7,663 nucleotides of DNA, from NCBI GenBank assembly GCA_025363495.1, contig JANYDR010000575.1:1-7663 (forward strand), written 5' to 3'. The DNA comes from Cyclobacteriaceae bacterium (GTDB lineage: Bacteria; Bacteroidota; Bacteroidia; Cytophagales; Cyclobacteriaceae). Under the pieces are notes generated by a model. It searched no databases, had not been told where the DNA came from, and saw only the letters and a list, made by a program, of their open reading frames with translations. Position numbers and translations under genes: made by a program. Below are positions 1-6,271 of the stretch, piece by piece; the stretch's first letter is position 1, and each line of letters starts with the position of its first letter.

Positions 1-2009
1 TCATTTACAGAATTAAAGCCCAATGCGTGAATGGCGCTTTCATTCAATATGACAGTATTCCAATTTTCGTCATCACCGCTCTCTACTGAATAACTTCTTC
101 CTGCGAGAAGTTTTAAATTATAGAAAGGAATAAAATCATAATCAACAAACAGGACCTTATATCGGGTAGAGTTGTCAGGATCACTGATGGCTCTCTTAAG
201 CCGATTGACAAAATACTCCTCAACCTCCATCCCAGGTATGGCAGAAGAACTTGTGACACTCTTAATCATGTGACTCCCGAGTAACTTATTCTCCAGGGCT
301 TTATAACCGTTATAGCTAACAGAATCATAATCATCCTCGTTCGAATAAACAGTTGGGTTAGTAACAGAGATAATCCGATCTAAATCAATTTTCTTATTGG
401 TAAGACGCATGTAATCAAGCTGACTGTAGATCACGAGCAAAAAAGCAAGGAGAACAAATGAAGACGTGAACTGGACGAGGACTAATGATTTGCGGCGGCG
501 TGAATTACTCTTTACACTACCAACGCCACCTTTTAAGTAAGTCACTGGATTAAGTTTTAACATGACGAATGCCGGATATATCCCCACTATAGTCGACCCT
601 GCCAAAAACAAACCCAACGCACTCAACCAAATCGTTGGTCTCAGCAATTGAAAGCTATTAATCGGTGCTCCCGTCAGATAACCGAAACGAGGAAGTATGA
701 CCTGCATTAATATGACTGCCACTCCGACTGCTAACATAGTAACACAGAAATATTCTATCAGAAATTGCAAGGCCAGATCAGTTTTGCCTGAACCTATTAT
801 ACGCCGGATCCCAACTTCCTTTGCTCTGACAATAAATCTTGCCGTTTCAATATTTACATAATTTATCCACGCCAGCAGCAGTATTATCAATCCAACACCG
901 CCCAAAATATAAATAAGCGTTTCACTTCCATTTATTTCTAGCTCATCATTCAAATCAGAATTGAGATGAATAGAGGAGATCGGCTGAAGAAAAGCCCTGA
1001 TGTTTCCGATCGAAAAGTTATCTTTTCCAAGATTTTCCAGAAGCCTGTTAAGTCTGCTATTAAATAACTTCGGGTCTGTCCCAGGTTTTAATGCCAGGTA
1101 GGTATATAGCTTGGGGCTCGTCCAATAATTTGAGACAGTCACTTCATCTTCATTTATCCGCGTAATAAAATTCAGGTGGAAGTGAGAATTCTCAGGGACA
1201 TCCTTCATGATCCCGGTTATAACAAAATCAGAAATGGTAGAGTAAAAAGACTTGTTCTCAATCTTCTTTCCAATGGGATCGACTTCGCCAAAAATCTTCC
1301 GGGCCAATTTCTCGGATATGACCAGGTTATGCCGATCATTCAAAACAGAAAAAGGATCTCCTTTCAGAAGCAAGGAAGGAAACACGTTGAAAAAATTTGA
1401 ATCCGTTTGATAAAAAGATCCTGATTCAAAAAATAATTTGCCTTCAAAACGGAAAAGAAAACTCGCGGTGGTGGCCGTTCTGTCAAAACCGGTGCTGGCG
1501 ATAACTTCTGAGAAATTTTCTTTTATCAGACTTGGGATGCCGATGAAATTCCTGGCAGATGCATTTTTAAGTTCACCATTTTCAAACTGTTCATACGCAA
1601 CTCGGTAAATATCGTTCTCATGCCATTGGTCGTAACTCATTTCAAAACTTACATATTGTATGATCAGGAGAAAGGCGGTGATACCAACCGATAAACCCAA
1701 TACATTAATAACAGAGATTACCTTGCTTTTCATTAAATGCCGGTATGCAATCACAAAATAATTTCGAAGCATATAGAACTGGTTAAGATTAGTTGAGAAC
1801 TTATTTCGTAACACAATCCCTGGTCTGAAAAATCGAATTACACTCCATACAAATCGCCTCTTTGCTTTTCCTTTTCCAAGTACCTCAACATCTCTCTGAA
1901 GCCTCTGAATCAAATCTCCCTCAATTTCTTTATACAAATATTCCGGGCAGAACCACTTGAGGAACCGCAAGGCAAGGCTGATAATTGTCTGGTTTTCCGG
2001 AGGCTTCAT
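1..2009 (-). CDS. FtsX/MacB-like ABC transporter permease with N-terminal permease prefix domain (permease A), 3' end outside the window
   Basis: This is an inner-membrane permease subunit of the MacB/FtsX class, which couples cytoplasmic ATP hydrolysis to movement of periplasmic domains; its cargo is unknown. The frame is open from ATG 2009 to the left edge (669 codons visible, no frameshift found). Residues 1-80 form the soluble prefix seen in Bacteroidota permeases (LKWFCPEYLYKEIEGDL near 18-34, RRFVW at 51-55). TM1 lies near 97-120 (INVLGLSVGITAFLLIIQYV). A MacB-type periplasmic core follows to about 350, then the first FtsX membrane block (AWINYVNIETARF, EVGIRRIIGS), a central TM and part of the second periplasmic domain. 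By alignment to permease B about 230 residues are missing, including the last FtsX block. ATG is chosen over the TTG just upstream because permease B has its ATG at the same place. It is divergent from TA-1. No ATPase is visible nearby. Family call is strong; substrate unknown. Confidence 0.93.
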   Translation of the reverse strand, partial: MKPPENQTIISLALRFLKWFCPEYLYKEIEGDLIQRLQRDVEVLGKGKAKRRFVWSVIRFFRPGIVLRNKFSTNLNQFYMLRNYFVIAYRHLMKSKVISVINVLGLSVGITAFLLIIQYVSFEMSYDQWHENDIYRVAYEQFENGELKNASARNFIGIPSLIKENFSEVIASTGFDRTATTASFLFRFEGKLFFESGSFYQTDSNFFNVFPSLLLKGDPFSVLNDRHNLVISEKLARKIFGEVDPIGKKIENKSFYSTISDFVITGIMKDVPENSHFHLNFITRINEDEVTVSNYWTSPKLYTYLALKPGTDPKLFNSRLNRLLENLGKDNFSIGNIRAFLQPISSIHLNSDLNDELEINGSETLIYILGGVGLIILLLAWINYVNIETARFIVRAKEVGIRRIIGSGKTDLALQFLIEYFCVTMLAVGVAVILMQVILPRFGYLTGAPINSFQLLRPTIWLSALGLFLAGSTIVGIYPAFVMLKLNPVTYLKGGVGSVKSNSRRRKSLVLVQFTSSFVLLAFLLVIYSQLDYMRLTNKKIDLDRIISVTNPTVYSNEDDYDSVSYNGYKALENKLLGSHMIKSVTSSSAIPGMEVEEYFVNRLKRAISDPDNSTRYKVLFVDYDFIPFYNLKLLAGRSYSVESGDDENWNTVILNESAIHALGFNSVN

Positions 2010-2060
2010 CAAACCAATTTTATTTTCATTTCTTTATATTTGATATCTGAATAAGAATTT
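2010..2060. promoter_or_regulatory. Divergent intergenic spacer between permease A and TA-1
   Basis: These 51 very AT-rich bases separate two head-to-head start codons, so both transcripts must start here or inside the opposite gene. The spacer aligns with 5537-5585 with about 42 identical positions and one 2-base gap. The last 12 bases before the antitoxin ATG (GAATAAGAATTT) are identical in both copies. Neither start has a purine-rich Shine-Dalgarno sequence, as is usual in Bacteroidota. Promoter or operator function is inferred from position and conservation. Confidence 0.6.
2035..2042 (+). promoter_or_regulatory. Candidate Bacteroidota -7 element (TATATTTG) for TA-1
   Basis: TATATTTG fits the Bacteroidota sigma-A -7 consensus TAnnTTTG and ends 18 bases before the antitoxin ATG, which would give a leader of roughly a dozen bases. 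No convincing -33 TTTG is found 19-21 bases upstream. The second copy has TATATTTTG at this place, one T longer, so the match is not strictly conserved. Confidence 0.3.
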
Positions 2061-2267
2061 ATGAAAACGATAACATTGGAAGTAAACGAGGATGTTGCTG
2101 AAAAACTGCTTGCTATGGACAGCAATAAGCGGTCATTGTTTCTCAAATTCTTTACCGAAAGGGCCGAAAAGGGAAACTGGAAAGACTTATTTATAAAAAC
2201 TGCAGAGCGGGCGGAGAAACAGGGCTTGAACGAAGAAAAACTCAAAGAATTATTAAAGAAGAAATAA
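2061..2267 (+). CDS. Small antitoxin-like protein of TA-1, probable ribbon-helix-helix type
   Basis: This 68-residue, charged, cytoplasmic protein is the likely antitoxin of the PIN toxin that follows without a gap. Residues 1-9 (MKTITLEVN) look like the beta-strand of a ribbon-helix-helix fold, followed by two predicted helices at about 10-19 and 22-36. That fold would let a dimer bind the operator in the divergent spacer. The C-terminal part (AEKQGLNEEKLKELLK, 51-66) is a helix typical of the toxin-wrapping tails of small antitoxins and is nearly identical in the second copy (13 of 16 residues), whereas the middle (10-50) shares only about 9 of 41. Start is ATG 2061, matched by the paralogue. 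The fold is my inference from strand-helix pattern; I do not recognise a named family. The partner assignment rests on order, size and spacing. Confidence 0.75.
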   Translation: MKTITLEVNEDVAEKLLAMDSNKRSLFLKFFTERAEKGNWKDLFIKTAERAEKQGLNEEKLKELLKKK

Positions 2268-2678
2268 ATGCGCGTTGTTGTAGATGCCAACATTGTCATC
2301 AGCGCAGCGCTATCCAAATTTTCAGTTCCTTTTCGAGCCCTGGAACTGATTCTTGACAGCCACACCAGTCTTATTTCAGAAAAGACTTTTGAAGAACTAA
2401 GGACTGCGGTGTACCAGCCAAAATTTGATTTTTCTTCAGTCGATACCAGACCTGATATACTCGAGACAATTTTGCAATATTCGTTGGTTGTATTTCCCGA
2501 AATCAAAGTTAGCGCTTGCCGCGATCCCGATGACGATAAATACCTCGAACTTGCCCTCTCCGGAAAAGCCGATCGCATAATCACTGGCGATCCTGATCTG
2601 CTGGTCCTAAACCCATTTGAAAATATTCCCATCATCACCGCTAAAGAATTTTTAGATTCCAGTACTCAGTACAAATAA
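2268..2678 (+). CDS. PIN-domain toxin of TA-1 (COG1569-like putative toxin component)
   Basis: This is a 136-residue single-domain PIN protein, probably a metal-dependent endoribonuclease acting as the toxin of a type II system, with its antitoxin encoded just upstream. Acidic active-site positions are all present: D6 in the first strand (VVVDANIVIS), E38 and E42/E43, the CRDPDDDKYLELA block at 84-96, and D108/D110 in TGDPDLL (106-112). The end, PFENIPIITAKEFL (116-129), is the usual closing strand and helix of this family. Length is normal. The antitoxin stop TAA touches this ATG with zero spacing, which suggests coupled translation. The gene ends 1 bp before the stop codon of an oppositely oriented permease fragment. 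The C-terminal 47 residues share about 36 positions with the second toxin, the middle only about a quarter. Confidence 0.88.
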   Translation: MRVVVDANIVISAALSKFSVPFRALELILDSHTSLISEKTFEELRTAVYQPKFDFSSVDTRPDILETILQYSLVVFPEIKVSACRDPDDDKYLELALSGKADRIITGDPDLLVLNPFENIPIITAKEFLDSSTQYK

Positions 2679-2679
2679 C

Positions 2680-2844
2680 TCACTCCGATTTTAAACTGTT
2701 AACCGGGTTTGCCATCGCGGCTTTCATTGTCTGAAAACCGACGGTCGCAATAGCGATCACAAACAGGGACACTCCCGTAATCACAAATACATCCCAACCT
2801 ATATCAACACGAACGGCAAAATTTTGCAGTAATTGATCATTCAT
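2680..2844 (-). pseudogene. C-terminal remnant of an FtsX-family permease
   Basis: An open frame of 54 codons from ATG 2844 to TGA 2680 encodes the tail of an FtsX permease and nothing else. It reads LLQNFAVRVDIGW, one hydrophobic helix (about 18-37), then GFQTMKAAMANPVNSLKSE, which matches the last part of permease C (SFQTIGVAMKNPVMTIRYE) and of permease B (NPVDNLKYE). About 95% of the expected 800-900 residues are absent. The frame is closed by a stop two codons above the ATG, so no hidden upstream part exists. Its ATG overlaps the end of permease B (ATGAATGA), so a short one-helix peptide could still be translated by coupling, but I regard it as a relic. Its stop lies 1 bp from the TA-1 toxin stop, convergent. 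Confidence 0.85.
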
Positions 2845-5536
2845 ATTTTAAATTATCAACCGGATTAGTTCCAGCCGCCTTTACTATCTGCACTAATGAA
2901 ACAAGAGTAACCAGTATTACGATAACCAACAACGGAACAAAATAAAACCACCCGTTCAATTCAATTCGCTGTGGATAATTATTCAACCATGCAGTGGCAC
3001 AGTAGTAAATGACCGGAATTGAAAGAAACATTGACACAAGAATCAGTCTGAAATAACTTTTTGAAAGCAACGTCACAAGGTTTGAAAGGGTCGCTCCCAG
3101 TACTTTACGAATACTGATCTCTTTCAACCTGGCATTGGCTTCAAATAATGTCATGCCCAGGATACCAAGACATGCAATAAAAACGGCTATCCCGGCAAAT
3201 AAAGAAAAGACCCTGCCGATATGTAATTCAGACTTAAACTGTCTGTCATAAAAATCATCAATGAAAAAATAATCGAATGGCTTTTCAGGAAATAGTTCTT
3301 TCCAGCTCTTTTCAATAAAAGCAACCGCTTCTTGCGAATTACTACCTTCATTCAATTTTATCGAATAAAACACTTGTTGGAATTTATTATGATTAAGTGA
3401 GATAATGGTAGGATTAATCTCTTTTTTTAGCGCTTCATGATGGTAGTCTTCCACTACTCCAATAATTTTATACTTCTCATAATCATCTTTCCACATAAGA
3501 AAATTTACAACCTGCCCTACAGCCTCCTCCGCGGAAGCGAAACCTATAGCACGGGCGGCACTTTCATTTATTATTACGGTTGTCCAGTTTTCCTCATCGC
3601 CATCTGCTATCGAATAGTTCCGGCCAGATTTCAGCTTCAATCCATATAACGGAATGAAATTGTAATCCGCAAAAAGCACTTTGAATCTTGTGGGATTATA
3701 AGGCTCGCTCATATTCCGTTTCAGTTGATTGATGAATGTGAAGCCGATTTCCGTACCCGGTAGAGCTGAAGATGCTGATACCATTTTAAAAGACGGATTC
3801 TCAAGAAGACGGTTAGCAAACCTTTGGTATTCATAATAGTTCATGGTATCTGCTTTAGAAGTATATGCTGTTGGATTTTCAACGGCAATGACTTTAACGA
3901 GATCAATTTTCTTGTTTGTCACCATTAAATAATTGAGTTGCTGATAGATCACAAGGAGGAATGCGATGAGGGCAAGGGAAGAAGTAAATTGGATTGTGAT
4001 CAAAATCCTTTTTACCGTAGTACCTTTCTGAGAGCTCCCAAAATTTCCTTTTAAAGAGGCAACGGGATTGAGCTTTAGAAGAAATAAGGCAGGATATATT
4101 CCCACCACAACTGAACCAACAACGAAACAAGCTATCGCCATCAGCCAAATTACAGGTGAAATTAATTTGACCTGGCTGATAGAAATACCCGTCAGATAAG
4201 AGAAGTTTGGAAGCAGGAGCTGAAGCATCAGAAGAGCCACTACTGCCGACAATATGTTAATACATAAATATTCTATTAAGAATTGTATTGCCAGGTCGCT
4301 TTTATCAGATCCGATAATCCTCCTCACTCCCACTTCCCTGGCCCTCCTCATAAACCGGGCCGTCTCCATATTAAGATAGTTTATCCAGGCCATCATCAGT
4401 ATCAACAACCCTATGATCGCCAAACCATAAACTATTGCCTTATTTCCATTGGCCTCTAGTTCATCGCGAACATTAGAATCAAGATGTATCGATTCAATTG
4501 ACTGAAAAAAAACATGAGTGCCTCTGATCTTTGGATTGTCTTTCTCCAACTTGTCCAGGAGACTATTCAACCGCTCTTCAATGGTCTTCGGATTGGTTCC
4601 TCTCTTTACTTTGAAGTAGGTATAAAAATCAGGACCATTCCAATAGTTCGGAGGTGCATCCCAACCGGCGTAACGTTGAAGAGATGTAATAAATCCCGCA
4701 TGAAAGTGTGAGTTCTCGGGAAGGTCTTTGAAAACTCCTGTAATAAGATCAGGCACACCACTGTCGTCGTGCAGGTTATCCAGTTGCTGACCTACAGGAT
4801 CTGCATCGCCGAATATTTTCTTACCCAATGATTCCGATATGACAATACTATGCCCGTTATTTAAAACAGTTGACGGATTACCTTTTTGCAATAAAGAGGG
4901 AAATACTTTGAAGAAAGCTGAGTCTGTTCTGATGTCTCTTCCCTTTTCAAAATAGATTTTACCCTTATAACCAAAAACCAAATTAATATTGGCAGGAATG
5001 GGGGACAATCCAGTGAAACTCTCGATCTCCGGGAAATGCTCTTTCATCAGGTTTCTCAAGCCCACGAAATTCTTTGCTGAAGTGTTCTTTAATTCCCCAT
5101 TCTCAAATTGTTGATAGGCCACGCGATAGACCTCATGGCTTTCATCTGTCAGTTGATCATAGCTCATTTCAAAGCTTACATACTGAATGATCAAAAAGAA
5201 CGCTGTAATTCCTACTGACAAACCCAACACATTAATGATCGAAAAAACCTTCCCTCTCATTATCTGGCGATATGCCATTACGAAATAAGTCCGGATCATA
5301 TAAAATTGATTAAACTCAAATGAAAATTTATTTCTTAATAAAATACCAGGTCTGAAAAAACGAAGTGTGTTCCAGATAAATCTTCTCTTCGCATTAAGTT
5401 CCCCAACTTCTCTTGCATCTCTTTCAAACCTTTGAATCAGGTCACCTTCGATTTCTTCATACAAATGCGCCGGGCAGAACCATTTAAGGAGTCGTAAGGA
5501 AAGGCTAATAATTGTCTGGTTTTCCGGAGTATCCAT
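2837..5536 (-). CDS. FtsX/MacB-like ABC transporter permease with N-terminal permease prefix domain (permease B), complete
   Basis: A complete 899-residue inner-membrane permease and the closest paralogue of permease A. Order of parts: prefix domain 1-80 (LKWFCPAHLYEEIEGDL 17-33, RRFIW 51-55); TM1 98-120; MacB-like periplasmic core about 125-350; FtsX block 1 at about 367-500 with three TMs and the AREVGVRRIIGS coupling segment (399-410); central TM 511-532; second periplasmic domain about 540-770; FtsX block 2 at about 775-890 with ISIRKVLGA (807-815); C-terminus NPVDNLKYE. The duplicated 4+4 TM layout is the one common in Bacteroidota for permeases that recruit a separate ATPase, and none is in view. 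I start it at ATG 5536; a TTG one codon upstream is also in frame but permease A supports the ATG. Its last codons overlap the ATG of the downstream remnant. It is head-to-head with TA-2. Cargo unknown. Confidence 0.95.
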   Translation of the reverse strand: MDTPENQTIISLSLRLLKWFCPAHLYEEIEGDLIQRFERDAREVGELNAKRRFIWNTLRFFRPGILLRNKFSFEFNQFYMIRTYFVMAYRQIMRGKVFSIINVLGLSVGITAFFLIIQYVSFEMSYDQLTDESHEVYRVAYQQFENGELKNTSAKNFVGLRNLMKEHFPEIESFTGLSPIPANINLVFGYKGKIYFEKGRDIRTDSAFFKVFPSLLQKGNPSTVLNNGHSIVISESLGKKIFGDADPVGQQLDNLHDDSGVPDLITGVFKDLPENSHFHAGFITSLQRYAGWDAPPNYWNGPDFYTYFKVKRGTNPKTIEERLNSLLDKLEKDNPKIRGTHVFFQSIESIHLDSNVRDELEANGNKAIVYGLAIIGLLILMMAWINYLNMETARFMRRAREVGVRRIIGSDKSDLAIQFLIEYLCINILSAVVALLMLQLLLPNFSYLTGISISQVKLISPVIWLMAIACFVVGSVVVGIYPALFLLKLNPVASLKGNFGSSQKGTTVKRILITIQFTSSLALIAFLLVIYQQLNYLMVTNKKIDLVKVIAVENPTAYTSKADTMNYYEYQRFANRLLENPSFKMVSASSALPGTEIGFTFINQLKRNMSEPYNPTRFKVLFADYNFIPLYGLKLKSGRNYSIADGDEENWTTVIINESAARAIGFASAEEAVGQVVNFLMWKDDYEKYKIIGVVEDYHHEALKKEINPTIISLNHNKFQQVFYSIKLNEGSNSQEAVAFIEKSWKELFPEKPFDYFFIDDFYDRQFKSELHIGRVFSLFAGIAVFIACLGILGMTLFEANARLKEISIRKVLGATLSNLVTLLSKSYFRLILVSMFLSIPVIYYCATAWLNNYPQRIELNGWFYFVPLLVIVILVTLVSLVQIVKAAGTNPVDNLKYE

Positions 5537-5585
5537 CAAATCAAATTTATTTTGATTTCGTTATATTTTGTCAGAATAAGAATTT
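5537..5585. promoter_or_regulatory. Divergent intergenic spacer between permease B and TA-2
   Basis: These 49 AT-rich bases are the counterpart of 2010-2060 and must hold the start signals for permease B and TA-2. Identity with the first copy is about 86% by eye, and the 12 bases before the antitoxin ATG are unchanged. TATATTTTG at 5562-5570 occupies the place of the TATATTTG element of copy one. On the minus strand TAAATTTG (5549-5542) also fits TAnnTTTG but would place transcription start at about the permease ATG, so it is doubtful. Confidence 0.6.
5538..5558. repeat. Perfect 8-bp inverted repeat in the TA-2/permease B spacer
   Basis: AAATCAAA (5538-5545) and TTTGATTT (5551-5558) are exact reverse complements separated by five bases. 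The dyad begins one base upstream of the permease B ATG. It could be an operator for the TA-2 antitoxin or another regulator. In the first copy the arms are degraded (AAACCAAT and TTTCATTT), and AT-rich DNA yields such dyads by chance, so function is uncertain. Confidence 0.4.
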
Positions 5586-5795
5586 ATGAAAACAATAACA
5601 TTAGATGTAAACGATGAGTTGGCAGAAAGATTCAACAAGATGGGCAAGGTAAAGAGAGAAGCATTGTTGAATATTTTGGTCGACCGCATCACTTCTTCAA
5701 AATCCCTTAGCGACGTCCTTGAATACAGCGCTTCGCAAGCGGAGAAACAAGGAATGACGGAAGAAAAGTTAATGGAACTGCTGAAAGATGAGTAA
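5586..5795 (+). CDS. Small antitoxin-like protein of TA-2, probable ribbon-helix-helix type
   Basis: A 69-residue paralogue of the TA-1 antitoxin and the probable partner of the PIN toxin encoded immediately after it. The N-terminus MKTITLDVN (1-9) is almost identical to the first copy and looks like the DNA-binding strand of a ribbon-helix-helix protein. Helices follow at about 10-19 and 22-36. The tail AEKQGMTEEKLMELLK (52-67) matches the first copy at 13 of 16 positions. The central part is strongly diverged, with one residue inserted, so the two antitoxins may no longer protect against each other's toxin. Start ATG 5586 is preceded by the same GAATAAGAATTT as copy one. Fold and role are inferred from pattern and context. 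Confidence 0.75.
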   Translation: MKTITLDVNDELAERFNKMGKVKREALLNILVDRITSSKSLSDVLEYSASQAEKQGMTEEKLMELLKDE

Positions 5796-6212
5796 GTGAG
5801 GATTGTGTTTGATAGCAACGTAATTATAAGCGCATCGCTCACAAAAAACAGTACATCTTCGAAGGCTGTTATAGTAGCGGAAGACCACCATACCATGGTA
5901 TTATCAGAATCTCTAATCGAAGAATTTTCACGGACAATTCTAAAAATAAAATTCGATAGGTATTTCAGGCCGTTGGATACCCGAATTGAAATTATCTCAA
6001 GGTACTCTAACAGAGCTGAATGGATTATTCCCACGCATAACATTTCAGTTTGCCGGGATCCTAATGACAACAAATTCCTTGATCTAGCGCTCTCGGGAGA
6101 AGCCGATTGCATCGTCACCGGCGATCCCGATCTTCTTATTCTGAATCCATTTGAAAACATTCCAATTATCACACCAAGGAAATTTTTAGATTTGACTTCT
6201 ACTGTCAAATGA
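5796..6212 (+). CDS. PIN-domain toxin of TA-2 (COG1569-like putative toxin component), GTG start
   Basis: A 138-residue PIN protein, probable metal-dependent RNase and toxin of the second pair. Acidic positions are intact: D6 (IVFDSNVIIS), E38, E42/E43, the CRDPNDNKFLDLA block (86-98) and D110/D112 in TGDPDLL (108-114). DPxDNK is a common variant of this block, so I see no sign of an inactive enzyme. It starts with GTG placed directly after the antitoxin TAA, the same zero-spacing junction as TA-1 but with ATG replaced by GTG, which may lower toxin translation. Compared with the first toxin, it has two extra residues near 58-60 and a diverged middle (about 16 of 65 identical), while the C-terminal 47 residues are about three quarters identical. 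Its last 7 bases overlap the inferred end of an antisense permease fragment. Confidence 0.88.
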   Translation: MRIVFDSNVIISASLTKNSTSSKAVIVAEDHHTMVLSESLIEEFSRTILKIKFDRYFRPLDTRIEIISRYSNRAEWIIPTHNISVCRDPNDNKFLDLALSGEADCIVTGDPDLLILNPFENIPIITPRKFLDLTSTVK

Positions 6213-6271
6213 TTCAGGTGGAACCATTTGAGGAAGAGAAGAGCAGTATCTTGAGTTTTATTTTTACTCAT
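6206..6271 (-). pseudogene. N-terminal remnant of a prefix-domain FtsX permease
   Basis: From ATG 6271, 22 codons resemble the start of permeases A and B: TQDTALLFLKWFHLNHL against TIISLSLRLLKWFCPAHL. Likeness at base level reaches CATTTG (6211-6206), which already lies in the end of the TA-2 toxin gene, and stops there. After this the frame runs on only as antisense to TA-2 (to 5561), with no permease character. The ATG overlaps the stop of permease C (ATGAGTAA), so this was probably the next gene of a translationally coupled permease array before it was broken. The match is short, but the LKWF motif, position and orientation all agree. Confidence 0.65.

Larger units (their letters stand above)
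1..2678. repeat. Diverged duplicated unit, copy 1: [permease A - spacer - TA-1]
   Basis: Permease A, its divergent spacer and TA-1 correspond gene by gene, in order and orientation, to 2837-6212. The copies are paralogous throughout and not identical, so the duplication is old or the copies arrived separately. The left limit lies outside the window; the right limit is the toxin stop, beside a permease C-terminal scrap. Confidence 0.75.
2837..6212. repeat. Diverged duplicated unit, copy 2: [permease B - spacer - TA-2]
   Basis: This is the complete copy of the unit. It is bounded by a C-terminal permease scrap on its left (2680-2844) and an N-terminal permease scrap on its right (6206-6271), both on the minus strand, as if the unit replaced the middle of one permease gene. 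No terminal inverted repeats, target duplications or transposase were seen at the limits. Confidence 0.7.

Noticed and set aside
1176..1400. 74-codon plus-strand frame inside permease A
   Set aside because: It lies antisense within an intact, well-conserved permease frame and shows no recognisable feature.
2009..2638. 209-codon open frame antisense to TA-1, ending in TGATG at the permease A start
   Set aside because: It is serine- and phenylalanine-rich without any domain, and mirrors a matching antisense frame over TA-2; both are explained as shadows of the real antitoxin and toxin genes. The TGATG overlap follows from the TTTGATGAAG context.
2670..2700. Terminator between TA-1 and the convergent permease remnant
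   Set aside because: Stop codons are 1 bp apart and no GC-rich hairpin with a T-run was found on either strand.
3437..4711. Short frames at 3437-3649, 3903-4148 and 4514-4711 inside permease B
   Set aside because: All are alternative-frame shadows of a complete permease gene.
5537..5539. TTG as start of permease B, one codon upstream
   Set aside because: The next codon is ATG, and permease A has the same TTG-ATG order with ATG the natural choice in both.
2837..6212. Unit B as a transposon or insertion sequence
   Set aside because: No transposase or integrase, no terminal inverted repeats and no target duplication were seen; the limits coincide with gene ends, which fits recombination among paralogues better.
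5561..6271. 236-codon open frame antisense to TA-2
   Set aside because: Only its first 22 codons have meaning (permease remnant). The rest is the antisense shadow of TA-2.
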